Origin: Adiantum capillus-veneris
Taxonomy: Eukaryota > Streptophyta > Polypodiopsida > Polypodiales > Pteridaceae
Length of the DNA stretch: 62,000 nt
Direction: 5' to 3'
Assembly: GCA_014529385.2 (NCBI GenBank)
Contig: CM043966.1
Coordinates: forward strand, 111,443,968-111,505,967
A program made the position numbers and the translations under genes. Of this stretch, positions 10,053-21,530 are shown one piece after another. Under the pieces are notes generated by a model. That model was not told the origin of the DNA, did not search any database, and was given only the letters and a program-made list of their open reading frames with translations. Numbering within the stretch: position 1 is the first letter of the stretch; every line of letters begins with the position of its first letter.

Positions 10053-12074
10053 TTAGGTGGGTTGCCCACCCCCCTTGACTATAATCTGCTGCACTTCTGG
10101 TACTAGACTCCTCTCGAAACACAATTTGAGCCGCACACCATTCACCCTGTTTCTAAGAAGCTTTTCATTTGCTCTTACCAGCTGATATGTCCCATTCGGA
10201 AAGGCCTTCTTCACTTTATATGGACCCGTCCACTTCTTCTTGAACTTCTTCTGGAATGTGAAATACAGGTAGCTCTCGTACTTCATGACCAGGTCTCCTT
10301 CCTCTATATTCTTGTCCGGTAGGTTCTGATTGAACTTGGCAATCGGCTTCTCTCTCTGCTTCACATAATAGTCTGCCGCTACCTCTCTGTCCATTTGCAA
10401 AGCTTCCAAGCTGGCTATCCGATCCTGTAGAACCCCTTGTTGAGTGGCATTGACATGCCACATACCCTTTAAAGCACCTAGTTGTGCATTCACTGGTAAC
10501 ACAGCCTCCTTACCATAGACAAGCTCGAATGGAGTGAAGTTTGTAGCCACCTTATAAGATGTTCTATACGCCCACAGACATTTCTCTAGATTTGCTTCCT
10601 GCTTATACACATACTTCGTTAACATCTTGACAATTTGACCATTAGCACTCTCGACTAGACCATTGCATTGGGGGTGATAGGGTGAGGAAAACCTGTGCTG
10701 AATCTTTAACTTTTCCACTAATGCGCTCATGAGTTTGCTTCTAAACCCTTGACCCCTATCAGAAACTAACACCCATGGAACACCAAAACGGCAATATATA
10801 TTATCAAACACAAACTGAGCCACCACACTGGCATTGACTTCCTTCACTGCTTTGGCCTCGACCCACCTTGTAAGGTAGTCAATGGCTACCATTACGTACT
10901 TCTTACCACTTGTAGACTTTGGGAGAGGGTCTATAGCCTCCAAACCCCACTTCTCAAAGGCTCTTTGTGCAATGATGGCACCCTCTGACTCCGCTATCAG
11001 TCGTCTTTCACCTATAGTCTGACACTCGTGGCACGTCTTGCACCAGTAATGCACGTCCTTCACAATGGAAGGCCACCAAAAGCCTGCTCTAAGCACTCGA
11101 AACAGAACCTGATCTTTTCCCTGATGTCTGCTCTCTTCATGGCATTGCTCTAGCACCATCCCTATCTCTTCTTTGTACAACACCCTTCTAAGCACTCCAT
11201 CACGCCCGTAGTTCATGAGATCTTCACCTACCAATGTGAATTTGCGGGCCTTTTGCACCACTCTCCTCTTTTGTAGCTTGGACAAACCCTCCGAACATTG
11301 CCTTGTACTCAAAAAGACTTCAATCTCCTTAAGAGTCTCTCTACTTGCATAAGTGGCTGGGGCCACATATAGACCTGCAACATGTACCTGTACTTTGCTG
11401 CTAGCTAGTTGATCCGCCTCTTGATTCTGCTCTCTCCTCACATGCTTGAATTGGACTTCTTCAAAAGACTTCAACATTTTCTTGATGGAAAAGAACCAAT
11501 GCTTCAAAGAATCGCGCTTTACCTGCCATTGGCCTAGTGGTTGTTTGATAACTAGCAATGCATCTCCCTTCACCACCAACCTTGAAATGCCGAACTCTAT
11601 GCATTGCTTCAAACCTAAATATAGAGTGAGATACTCCGCCTCATTATTGGTGTGGACATCCTCTAGACCGTACGCCTTCGAGAATATAGTTTTTCCGTGT
11701 GGGTCGTGTATCACCACACCTCCTCTTGCTTTCTGCACTATCCTTCGGTATGCTCCATCGAACCACATAGTAAAAGCATCTTCCAAGTCGGGTTCCTCCT
11801 CGGCTTCATCTCGCACCACCCTTGGATAGGCCGGAAAATCGATAGCCTTACTGACAAGAATGTCTGCCAGGTGAGACTGTCTCGTGTGATCCACCTTGAG
11901 CTCGAACTCAAACTCGAACTCCTGTAGCTCCAACACCCACTTCATAATTCTCCTTCCTGGCTTCAAATGTAGCACTACCTCTGGCAATAGATTATTAGCC
12001 GTCAACACAAAAATTTTACGCACAATCAAATGGACTTTGAACTTCCTACAAGAGAATACTAGAGCCATCACCAA
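10053..12074 (-). pseudogene. Tat pol: RNase H, second (archaeal-type) RNase H and integrase
   Basis: This is a 673-codon uninterrupted frame. It opens in the end of the Ty3 RNase H/connection region (LELQEFEFEFELKVDHTRQS). A second RNase H follows, with MWFDGAY near residue 105, VHTNNEAEYLTLYLGL near 140 and DQLASS near 220, the type found in Tat elements. The integrase has an HHCC finger (CHEESRHQGKDQ...CKTCHECQ, residues 310-355), the catalytic core with DYLTRW, VSDRGQGF and a Glu in NGLVESANGQ, and a C-terminal domain with GPYKVKKAFPNGTYQLV. The frame is intact here, but upstream parts of pol are broken, so I class the gene as a pseudogene. Confidence 0.9.
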
Positions 12075-12321
12075 ACTGCTCCGCCTCGGTGTAGGTAGCC
12101 TCTCCTGGGCTAATTACCCTGCTCTCAAAGTATATCGGCTTGTAGCTTCTCCCTACCTTTTGTAATAGAACCTCTCCAATAGCAACTGTGCCCACTGTCA
12201 TAGACACATAGAAGTCGTCCTCTCAATTGGGAGGACACACCGCTAGCAACTGACATAAAATCTCTTTGACCCTATCAAAAGCCTCCTGAGCTTCCTCATC
12301 CCACTCATAGCCATGCACTTG

Positions 12322-13606
12322 CTAAGCCCTCTTTTGAAGAGGATGCACATATTGCGACAGCATCCGAAAGAGACATGACAAATACTTCAACTTATGAACA
12401 AATGAAGCCAAACCTTGAGCATCTAATGGCGGCTCCATCAACACCAATGCCTTCACCTTCTCGGGATCAGACTCTATACCGTTTTGCGACACCATATGAC
12501 CTAACAGCTGTGCTCGAGGCTGTGCTAGCTTGCACTTCTTGGGGTTCAACTGACCTCCTTCTTCATCAAGCCTTTGAAAGCATAGTTGGAGCTTCGATAC
12601 ATGCTCCACCTTGAACTGTAGCAGCCGATTTCATACATGAAGACCCTAATAAAACGGCCCAAGTATGGACCAAATACCCTGTTCATCCAGCCTTGGAAGG
12701 TAGCGTATGCATTGACCAAACCGAACGGCATCTTGCGATAAGCGAAGCAACCCCATGGAGATATGAACGTGGTCTTCAGCTGGTCTTCAAGCGCAATCCC
12801 TATCTGAAAATACCGCCATCCATAATTGAGTACCTCTCATGCCCAGCCACCTGGTTTAGGATTTCATCTTGAAACGGCAAGGGGTAGTGATTCCTCTTAT
12901 TCGCGGCATTCAATGGCTTGTAGTCGACACACACTCTCCATTTCCCATTCTTCTTAGGGGTTATGACCACTGGCGAGACCCACTCTGACTCCTTCACAGG
13001 ATATATGATGCCCGCATCCAATAGCTTATTGATCTCTTGCCAAAGGGCTTCCTTTTGAATTTCTCCTAGTCTCCTCAACTTCTGAGCTTTAGGCTTATGC
13101 CCCTCCTTAAGAACAATTTTGTGCTCCACTCCTTTTGCACCTCGCAAATGCTTGTACTCCGTAGCAAATAGATTTGGATAGGACTCACACAGTTGAACAT
13201 ATCCTTCCTTCTCCCCTTTGGTTAAGTCTTCACTTATCATGCTCGAAACCTCCTCTACGCTTAAACCATGAGCTTGAGGCTGCATACCTTCTTCTTTGGG
13301 TGGAGAGTCATCTATGGTGACTCCAAATAAGTCTGCATCTATCTTCAACATGTCATCCTCGCTCTCCTCTTCCTCTGTGCTAGTATAGCCTTTATCGTAG
13401 CCCATCTCGGTCTCGTACTCATAGCTCGTCGTGTCGCCCTCATCTTTAACTGTCATAGGACGAGAACTGCTCTCCTTGGTCTTCAAATCAAGCACAATTT
13501 GTCTGCCTCTCTCTTTGTCAGGCAAAGTGAACACTTTGCTCTCCCAATCTTGCTTTGCACCTATTGCCAAAAGCCATGGCCTACCCAAAATGATAGGGTA
13601 AGTCAA
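12322..13606 (-). pseudogene. Tat reverse transcriptase (frameshifted, catalytic motif lost)
   Basis: The frame from 13606 shows the end of protease (IILGRPWLLAIGA), a linker and RT fingers with WVSPVVITPKKNGKWRVCVD and YKPLNAANKRNHYPLPFQDE. Frameshifts near 12800 and 12600 lead to KMPFGLVNAYATFQGWMNRV and the thumb region (EHVSKLQLCFQRLDEEGGQ, GHMVSQNGIESDPEKV). At the catalytic box (12624-12643) this copy reads FMYE where active elements have YMDD, so both Asp residues of the active site are lost as well as the frame. Confidence 0.9.
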
Positions 13607-15143
13607 TTAGGCACTCTATGCCCATCACCTTGACCCTCACATCCTGCGCCACACCTAGACACATGGCTTTAGTATGATTGGCCATCCTCATGCGCACATT
13701 TGACCTGACTACTGCCTTGACCCCTGTCTCTTTGATGGCTGCTTCCGTCATGACACAAACCTGTGCTCCACCGTCTATGTAGGCTTGTACCTGCATCCTC
13801 TTCTCTATAATCGCATCCACAAGGGGAATAACATCAGTGGGGCTACCTACCCTCAAAGCCATGTTTTGTACTGCCTGGATATTTCCCTTAGCTCTTGGCA
13901 GCCTGGTGCTAACACTTGTGGACCACTGCCTTCTTAACTTTGGATTCAAAGCTAACAACTGACCAAACGTAATATTTGATTTTTGATTTTGAACGTCACT
14001 TACCAGATTGTACTCGGGATAGCCACGCCTTAGCTGGAAATCCACTTGCTTGATTTTGCGACGCCTCCTTCTCTTGCTAGGCTCCGGCTGCTCTCTGCCT
14101 TCGTACACCTTCTCTTTACCCTTGCGAGCTCTAGTTTCTCGCTCTACCTCTGTCTCCCTCTCAACTCTTGCCCTCTTATTGGCCAAAACTTCGACATCCT
14201 ACTTGTCCACCCCTATGATGTTTACTCTTGGAACTTCACCTTCGTTTTGCGGAGCTGGCTGCATAGGATTCTCTACCGTTTGCTCTCTTGGACCATTGTA
14301 ATGCCCTTGACCTCGACCTTTACCAAAAAGTGGGTACATACCTCCTCTTTCTCTCTGCGGTTGAGGACAATCAGGTGCATAATGCCCTTCTTCTCCACAA
14401 TTGTAACACCTACCAGGCAGTGGCCGTGCCCTGCCCCTTGCTCCTCTTAGTTTTCCTCTATCCATGACACTGAGCCGCAACTCCTGCATCTGCTCAGATA
14501 AATCTTGCACTGTGCGCACCCAATTTTGCAGCACAATAGCTACGCCTCGAATTCCTTGATTTTCTTCATGTCCAGTCTCTCTTGGACTCTGTGGTTGAAC
14601 ATGGGCCATCGTCTCGTAGCCTGAAACGCCTTGCTCTATCTTCTTCTTTATCTTTCTGCTCTTCTACCGTGCAATGGCTACCGCACCATTATAATTCTCT
14701 TGGCTCTCGAATTTGACTTTCTCTCTCACCTTGGGATGTAGACACGCCATGAATTTGTCCAGCTTGAAGTAGTCTCCATTACCCAATTGCATGGCTGCCG
14801 CTAACTCTGCCCAACACTCTTCAAAATGACCCAAAAACAAATTGAACTCTTCACTTACATCTTGCTTAAGCGTCTTCAGCTTTGCATCCACCTCGACTGG
14901 GGAAGTCTCCTTGCAAAAGTCGTGAAGAAACCTCGCCTGTAGAGCCGGCCATGCTTGCTTTGGCTCACCTTCCAATGCATCGTACCATGCTTTAGCTCTA
15001 CCACGCATCACCAAAGGAAAAGTCTACATTTTGCTATCCTCGTTCGGCATACACAACGATAGCATGTACAACTCGAAATCCGACATCCACTCGTTAGGGA
15101 TCTCTTCTCCTGTGAAAATCGGTCCATAGCTTCTCGCTGCCAT
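13581..15143 (-). pseudogene. Tat gag and protease region
   Basis: One frame runs from the ATG at 15143 (MAARSYGPIFTG) to 13581 with three in-frame stops (near 15021, 14661, 14196). Gag capsid motifs are AKAWYDALEGEPKQAWPAL, FCKETSPVEVDAKL and LHPKVREKVKFES. A CCHC knuckle CYNCGEEGHYAPDC lies near 14400. Basic linker KRRRRRK precedes an aspartic protease with AYIDGGAQVCVM at about 13767-13790. The motif is D-G-G rather than DTG/DSG. The frame shifts near 13600 into the LGRPWL end of the protease. Confidence 0.9.
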
Positions 15144-15197
15144 GACTTTCCACGTGAAAAGCCACTTCTTTTCGATCAACTCGGAGCAATCAGTGTG

Positions 15198-15215
15198 CTC
15201 CTCCGTGGGGGCACC
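15198..15215 (-). other. Primer-binding site of Tat element (candidate)
   Basis: Immediately inside the 5' LTR, after a 6-base spacer, the minus strand reads TGGTGCCCCCACGGAGG. Its position and TGG start fit pairing with a tRNA 3' end. The tRNA is not identified. Confidence 0.6.
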
Positions 15216-15221
15216 AGAAGA

Positions 15222-16631
15222 TGGAGAGGGGGAATGGGGGAACACGCCCGGCACAAACACAAGGGCCTCTCTATAGCTCAGGGTATTCACAGCACCCCTA
15301 TCCTCTCAGAAAACACCTTCAAAGAAACTCTTAACACTAGCAAACCACCGCCTGCTCAATTGCCACTACCCACACACTCTACAAACTACCACACAAGAGA
15401 CACCTACTACCACTGCCTATCTCCACCCTTACACACGCTCATAGCCACTCAATCTCACTCTCTTACTCAAAACACCATCGGTCCGAGGGGGGCACACACT
15501 TCCACACAACCGGCACCGAGAAGGGACATGAAAGCAGGAAAAAGAGAAGGGGGGAAAGGGAAACAAAATCACGAGAGGCAACTGTGGCTTGATTGCACTT
15601 CAAAAAACACATACACCGGCTTGCAATGCCATCGCCATGGCCATTTTCAAGCAAAAGTTACAAAGGGCTATCTTGCTAGAGAACTCCACTTTGTAGGCTT
15701 CAAACGGCACCTCTAAAGGCCAAGAAAAAAGCCCCCAATTTGATTCATTTTTTACTTTTATAGGGGAGGCTTTAATTTGGGAATTTACAATTTAATAGGT
15801 CCCAATTTCCCTCCTTTCTCCTGTCTGCCAACTTGCACCTGGTGATCCAATCACGGAGTCAGAAAGTGGTGCCGAATCCCCACTTTGCCGGTCCCTGGCC
15901 GTTCCAACCTCGCCTTTTTCCAATTCACCTGAGCTCACTATCAAAGGCCACAAAACCCGGGAAAAATCATCTGCCAACCTCTCACTTTCCAAGGCTTCAA
16001 GCTTCGTCTTCCTGTATCTGACCGACCGAGTATCCGATTGACGTGCAGTCAACTCGTGCTAACTTCACATGGTACACCCTTCCACCGAGAATCTTGGCGA
16101 GGCTAAAAAAATTCCAGATGGCACATTTTCCAATGCGGTCAAGTGGGCTCAGACCCGGTCCCTAGAAAATCTTCTAATAGCCATAACTTGCCATCCAGAG
16201 CTCGGATTTGCATTGCGAGATGACATGCATGCTCCACAACTCGAGCACTACACACATATACACTGACATCAGCCTGGGCTACCTGTCCCCAGCTGCCCTG
16301 TCCGTTGGGGATCTGCTACACACTCTTTCTTTAAACTGCAATATCTTGAGCACCGGGGCTCCGTTTGACGAGCCGTCTGGACTGGCTTCTAGAGCACGCT
16401 GAACTCTACCTTCTAGAGCTTTGACTTGGCACTTTGGACATCTTGACCTGCCATCCCATCTGGACCATTGCATAGCACTTTTGGCATAAAAAACCTCTTC
16501 AAGCATGCATTCCCGCTACCCTTTGGCTGCCTAGGGCTTTGGCACCTACCCTAGCCTTTTGCATTGCACTTGACTGCACCCTTTGCCTGGCATAGACCAC
16601 TTGCTAGCTTCGACCAACTTTAGCTGCACTA
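15222..16631 (-). repeat. 5' LTR of Tat element (1.4 kb, internally deleted)
   Basis: It aligns closely with 7681-9885 but lacks about 800 bases after position 15805. It starts TGGAGAGG and ends CACTA on the plus strand, so the outer CA appears mutated to TA. It retains the CCCTATAAAAG box (minus strand, about 15755-15765). Confidence 0.9.
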
Positions 16632-17190
16632 GCGTTTAGTAAAACGACTAGCCGTAGATCTTGCCCACAATGCAAATGCGATATGGGCAAGGTCTATGGC
16701 TTGCCAATTTGGCAAACGGCTCACCATGGTGTTGTTTTTAGAGTTGTGAAGCGATTTTATGGCCTGAAAACCCCTCGCAGACATTTAGACACCACCATGG
16801 CGAGTCGTTGGCAATATGGTAAGCCATAGATCTTGCCCACAATGCATACGCCTTGTGGGCAAGCTTTATTGCTTGCTGTATTGCCAAACGGATTGCCATT
16901 GTGTTGTTTTTAGGGACATGAGATAATTTTAGCGCTTGAAAATCGCTCGCAAACATATGCATTGTAAGCAAGATCTATGGCTTTCCGTATTGCCAAACGG
17001 CTCGCCATGGTGATATTCTAAGACTTGAAATCCGCTCGCGGACATATAAACAACACAATGGCGAGCCGTTGGCAATACAAAAAGCCATAGGGCTTGCCCA
17101 CAATGCATATGTGTTGTGGGTAAGCTTTATGGATTGTCGTATTGTGTTGTTTTTAATATGCGTTGTGGGTAAGCTCTATAGTTTGCCGTA
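16632..17190. repeat. Tandem and inverted GAGCCGTTGGCAATA repeat
   Basis: Units of about 130-190 bases contain AATGGCGAGCCGTTGGCAATA, AAGCCATAGATCTTGCCCAC and the reverse motif TTGTGGGCAAGCTTTATGG. Several occur in alternating orientation. No coding frame is evident. The same unit flanks the Tat element on its left (about 7655-7680). Confidence 0.8.
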
Positions 17191-17415
17191 TTGTCTAAGG
17201 TAGCTTAACCTAACCTAACATATAAGATAACGTAGCTTAACTTAACGTACCTTAACCTAACCTAACCTAATATAACTTAACCTAATGTAGCTTAACTTAA
17301 TCTAACCTAACGTATAAGATAACCTAACCTAACCTAACGTACAACCTAACATAACAACGTAGCTTAACTTAACATAACCTAACCTAATCTAACTTAACTT
17401 GTAACTTAAGCTCTA
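17190..17415. repeat. Telomere-like CCTAA tract
   Basis: Degenerate (TAACCTAA)n and GTAGCTTAACTTAACG units continue the array type seen at 6640-7680. Confidence 0.8.
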
Positions 17416-17940
17416 CCTAAAACATAAACCTTATCAACTAAATAATCTGAAAAACGACTTATATAATTCAATAAAAAAATTCTTCAAAACAAGATTTTTT
17501 CATAAACTTTAAACAATTTTTTTTCGTAATTTAAAATGAAATTTTACAAAACAAATCCTAATTTCTTTTAAAGCATTAAAAGTTTAAAGCATGAAATTTT
17601 CTTTTTTAATATACAAAGTAATTTAAATAAATTTAATATGCATTTAAAGGTTTGAGCACTCACATTAGTTCTATTTGAGCAATGAAAGTTGTCACCTAAG
17701 TCGTAGAACCTGCAAAAGAGCACACACAAACACAAACACAAAGTTAAGCTCTAAACCCTAAATCTACAAGAAAACATGAAAATATTCTTACCTTAGTGTT
17801 ATGCGCTAACCCACAAGCTAGATTAGCACCTCCGACGGCGTGTATGGCAGCAGATTGTGAGAGAGGGTGAAGAGGAGAACTTGAGATGTGGTGCAAGAAT
17901 TAGTAAAAATGCACAGATAAAACCCGCATTTTCGGTTTTT
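17416..17940. other. AT-rich spacer without recognised genes
   Basis: Low-complexity AT-rich sequence is followed by a stretch with CACACACAAACACAAACACAA. I see no gene, TE domain or clear repeat in it. It probably belongs to the 5' untranslated part of the CACTA element. Confidence 0.5.
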
Positions 17941-18178
17941 GCAGGTACCGATGGTACAGCTTTCGATAAGGGCATCGGAACAGACAACAATCAGGCCAGC
18001 GGAATGCGCATTTGCGCTAGCGTTGGAATACCTGCCGAAATGGGCGCCGGAATTTTGAAATTGAATTAAAAAAAAAAAAACTTGGCTCCCTCCATAAATA
18101 CACACATATGTACCGATGCCCGCTAGTGACGCTGGTAATATGGCGTCGGAATTCAAGTGACCTCTTGTAGCGTGCTCA
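17940..18178 (-). repeat. CACTA subterminal repeats and candidate 5' terminus
   Basis: Motifs ACCGATGG, GCATCGGA, CGAAATGGGCGCCGGA, ACCGATGCC and GGCGTCGG cluster here. The outer edge on the minus strand reads CACGCTACAAGAGG. A poly-A run lies at 18067-18080. The match to the usual CACTACAAGAAA terminus is imperfect. Confidence 0.4.
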
Positions 18179-19002
18179 TGAAATCATTGCTTGACTGATT
18201 TCTTTTCTCGGACCCCCCAAAGTCTTTTCATCTTGATTCAATTTTGGTGTATGTGCTTATTTTGTATGCCTTGGGTTTTTTGCTTCTCAAGGAAAAGCGC
18301 CCACACTTGGAACCTCTAGGGATCTAGACTATAGGCGATACATGTGAGTGAAGTACCAAATCAAGATAAGATTTCTCTTCCCACTTAAGATTTTACATTG
18401 TGGCACTTTGATTTTTTTTTGTTTAGTAAACTCCCTTTATAATACTTAAGCTAAAGGTCAATAGGGACTAAGCCCACTAGAAAGCCCTAGTACATTGCAC
18501 ACAATGCTACCTAAATCGGATTAACAACCTAAGAAACCATTGATCATTAGGAAGGCATTCCCCATGGTATTAGGAGAAGATCTCTAACACCTAGCTTGGT
18601 CAAACTAACTTAGTCGGATTGCTTGATTTTTAAACCTAGATAAGTGATTATGACAAAAATTTACATTGAATTTAATGTTTGATACTAAGCAAATGTGTTG
18701 AATATTATGCTACCAATCACAGTTAAAGAAGACAAACATGGATGCAAAAAAGACAAGGGGCAATGCTAATGGATTAGAAACACCTATTTGTGTTGATGAT
18801 CGCGCTTGATTTGAAGAGTAAACGAGATAAAGATTCCATGAAGGTCCAAATTCTAACAAGAGCAACATGTTCCTGTACACACTAGGAAACACCAAGAATA
18901 CCTCTAGGAGCCACATCAATGGGAAGAGGTACCAATCCTTATTGAACATAATTAAACAACATAAGGAACCCTAAGCTAATTATTTGCACTCTCCCTAGAG
19001 AG
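18179..19002 (-). other. 3' untranslated region of family C relic
   Basis: No long frame is evident. The segment 18240-18400 matches the reverse complement of about 57520-57640 (AAAAACCC...TTGAGAAGC, CTTATTTTGTATG), placing it downstream of the small ORF in the intact element. Confidence 0.7.
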
Positions 19003-19359
19003 TCAAGGGAATAGGATATTGTAGAGACTGGGGGAAAACCTTAAGGCTAAACCCCTATCCTTGTTGTCGAGAAAAACAAAGTCATCATCCGTGAGACCAT
19101 ATGTGCAATCCATGTAATCATGTAAAATGTTTTCATCATGAGAGGCACCAATGTTTACTAAAAAGGTCACTAAACGTCTATAGTCATCTTGGTCAAAAGG
19201 GTAGGCTTGTGCAATGGAAGAAACGCTCTCTACTAAGTATGGATCAGTCGTGGTCAAGAGACGTATCAACCATTCTACCTCCTTGAAATTCCTCTCACAT
19301 GGTAGCGTACCTACCAAATCCCATTCATATGCAAGCACTAGAAAGACAATGTGAAACAC
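19003..19359 (-). pseudogene. Family C small acidic ORF (ORF3), relic copy
   Basis: The translation is homologous along its length to the ORF at 56517-56939. Shared blocks are EWDL, CERNF-E-EWLIRL, DPY-V-VS, LTD-DF and the C-terminus LYNILFP. This copy lacks a convincing start equivalent to the intact one and carries an insertion and deletion in the acidic middle. I do not recognise the family; no membrane segment or signal peptide is visible, so it is not an obvious envelope protein. Confidence 0.7.
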
Positions 19360-19716
19360 TTGTGAAAATTAACGAGTGTACCTCTCACCCAAAGAAGGAG
19401 TGGATGACTCTAGCGTACCAGCCATATCTGTACACACAGTAGATGATGGTTAGAATGCAAATATTACAAGGGTCGTGTCCTTGTGTATAATGTGTTTTTA
19501 TGATTCTTTGCTGTGTGTAGAACTCGTAGGTTTCTAGATTATTGTTTGATGGCTCTTCCTCTTTACTATATTTTTTTGTTTTTTGTGAGTATAAGGCTTT
19601 ATATATACATTCCCTAAGATTGGAGATTGAAAGGTCAGGGAGGAAGGCCGAGAGGGAAGCAAGTGAATGATGGATGTCAGCAAACACTCCCCCCTTCCTT
19701 TGGTAGATCATACCTC

Positions 19717-21070
19717 TTGGAATGACGTCATTACCTTTTGAAACCAATTGTTCCAAGTTGTTATGGGTGAAGGCTTTAACCAATAGTTTTCAACCGCCCT
19801 ATGCATTTCATATAGTTGCAAGGGTGGCAAGGTACTCTCCCATGATTTTATTTGCAACATTGTTGTAGGCGGTGAACTTACAATGGGAGGTGCAAACTCT
19901 TTCTTGTTTGTATGGATATGTACAATGGTAGGTGGAGGTTGCATTGAAGCTTCTATTTACGTATAAGAACTACATGAAGAGAAAGAAGCTTCATTTGACT
20001 TCCTTGTTCTTGAGCTAGGTGGAAGAAAGAGTTTTTTCTTTGGTACCCAAACTAGCTCTGGAGCGGGTGGGTAGCATTCTGTGATCTTTCCCTTCCCGCG
20101 ATCTTCAATCTATTTTGGAGCTACGAAATTGGGCTCACATGGACCAGGTGACAAGTAAGAGCACAATTTACGTTTTGGCACCCAGATTTGATCATTTTCT
20201 TCATAGTAGCCTTGGTCTTCCAGTAGTTTTGAAGAAATCCAACGCAACGTTTCTTTACATTTCTTTGGGTGAGTGGGACGTCTCTTACCAAGCTCCTGTC
20301 TTTGAGAACTATCTATGGTCGTTCAAGAAGCTTTATGGACCCACTTGTGTGTTTTCTTTGGTATATTAGGATGGGTCTTGTGTGTCTCAAGCTTTATTTC
20401 AACTATAACAGTTGAAGCTCTAGAGAGTTGGGCTATGGAGACATATGGTTCAACCTCCTAGACATGCAATGTTTTGGGTTTTATTTCTTTAAGAGGCAAT
20501 ACCTCAGGGACTATGGCTTGAGTACAAGGGATAAGAGTTGGTTTCTGCATTGTGACACTCCCAGTCCCCCAATAAATAGTGCATTTGGTGGCTACCATCC
20601 ACGTGCGTCTTAGGTTTTTATTGCCCTCCATAGTTCTAGCAGGCATGATCAAAAAGTCTTGAGCTACAACCCCATTGTCATAACTGACTGAAGTGTGCCA
20701 GATTCCAAAAACCGCAGTTTTTTTCTTGTTGACATCCTTGACTTGGATAATACTCTCGGATAGAGGTGGCTTTCCCAACTGACACCATACTACATATGAC
20801 AACAGATTATACTTAGCACCCGTGTCCAATAAGGCGTTATATAGCACTTTTCCATAGGTGATGTTTAGCTCAATAGGTTATCGTAGAGGTGTGTCAGATT
20901 CCAGTCAATCCTCGTTGATTTCAACGTGGGATGCATGTGTAACTCCAAGGTTGGCATCTCGTTGGCGTCTTATGCGTTGTTGTCGCTCTTTAGCCTCAGT
21001 TTGAACTTGTATCTTCTTAAGATCTTCTTGTTCTTTGGCTGCTTTCTTTTCACTTATTCTAGCATGCACA
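19717..21070 (-). pseudogene. Family C pol C-terminal extension with retropepsin-like domain, relic copy
   Basis: From about 21070 downward, a Lys/Glu-rich linker (AKERQQRIRRQRDANLGV) precedes a retropepsin-like domain with LLDTGAKYNLLSYVVW (about 20800-20850) and RRTWMVATKCTIYWG. A Pro-rich tail follows, ending in WNNWFQKVMTSFQEV. The equivalent of the TAG at 55759 in the intact element is TGG (Trp) here, while other stops are present, for example in the VAPK segment. This independent copy shows that the extension belongs to the family. Confidence 0.8.
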
Positions 21071-21131
21071 TTTTCTCGATATCGTCATCTCTTGTATGAC
21101 CTTCTTTTCTTGCTAAGGTTACGATTTTGGG

Positions 21132-21530
21132 TTATGTTTGAATCAGACCCGCTTGATATGTATTCCCTTGTACCCTCTCACTCTCGGATAAATATTCACC
21201 ATAGGCTATGGTACTAGGCCTTGCGTGTTTAGTTTCTTGACTTGATTCATTGGTCATTTTCTCTAGCCTTGAATTAACCTCTCCCTGAGATTCCGTTTCT
21301 GAGGTGTGTTGGTCAGAATTCCCTGAGGTATCATCACTTTCACTCTTAGGTAGGTCTTCCTCTCTTTTATCGTCAGAGGTTATATGCACTACACCTAACA
21401 TGTTTACTGGTACGATTTGTGGGATCTGCTCCCCCTCATTTACATCGTTAGCTCCATGTTCGGAGCGAGTGGCTCTACTAAAGGTTTCCTTCAAGCTGCT
21501 AAGCACGATCGGCCCGGACAGTAGGCCCAT
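21132..21530 (-). pseudogene. Family C gag N-terminal fragment, relic copy
   Basis: The segment SSLKETFSRATRSEHGAND resembles SRFMETLGRDTRSEPDANE in the gag of the complete element. The rest is Ser/Glu-rich and poorly conserved. The capsid and zinc-knuckle parts are deleted. Confidence 0.6.

Larger units (their letters stand above)
7681..16631 (-). mobile_element. Tat-lineage Ty3/gypsy retrotransposon, complete but mutated
   Basis: Two homologous LTRs (7681-9885 and 15222-16631) flank gag, protease, RT, RNase H and integrase, all on the minus strand. GCGT lies immediately outside both ends (7677-7680 and 16632-16635), consistent with a short target duplication. An RNase H of the FDGA/NNEAEY type next to the integrase is the mark of the Tat clade. 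Several stops and frameshifts break gag-pol, so this copy is not autonomous. It split a repeat whose two halves are visible at 7655-7680 and 16632-16700. Confidence 0.9.
1..18178 (-). mobile_element. CACTA (En/Spm) DNA transposon, composite and nested
   Basis: The minus strand carries, in 5' to 3' order, TNP2 transposase remains and a Transposase_24-like gene, the usual order of plant CACTA elements. Short CGTCGG/ACCGAT-type motifs cluster at 28-200 and again at 17940-18160, as expected for the subterminal repeats of one element. At the high-coordinate end the minus strand reads CACGCTACAAGAGG, which resembles the plant terminal repeat CACTACAAGAAA but is not exact. The opposite terminus is outside the window or unrecognised. 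A copia fragment and a Tat gypsy element are inserted inside. The outer extent is inference; the coding remains are much firmer. Confidence 0.45.

Noticed and set aside
10216-10461. Minus-strand frame inside the Tat integrase C-terminus
   Set aside because: It is an alternative frame within the 673-codon pol frame and has no family features.
17857-18156. ORFs on both strands near 17818-18156 as host genes
   Set aside because: They cover subterminal motif repeats and show no domain; the two strands are equally open, as expected by chance.
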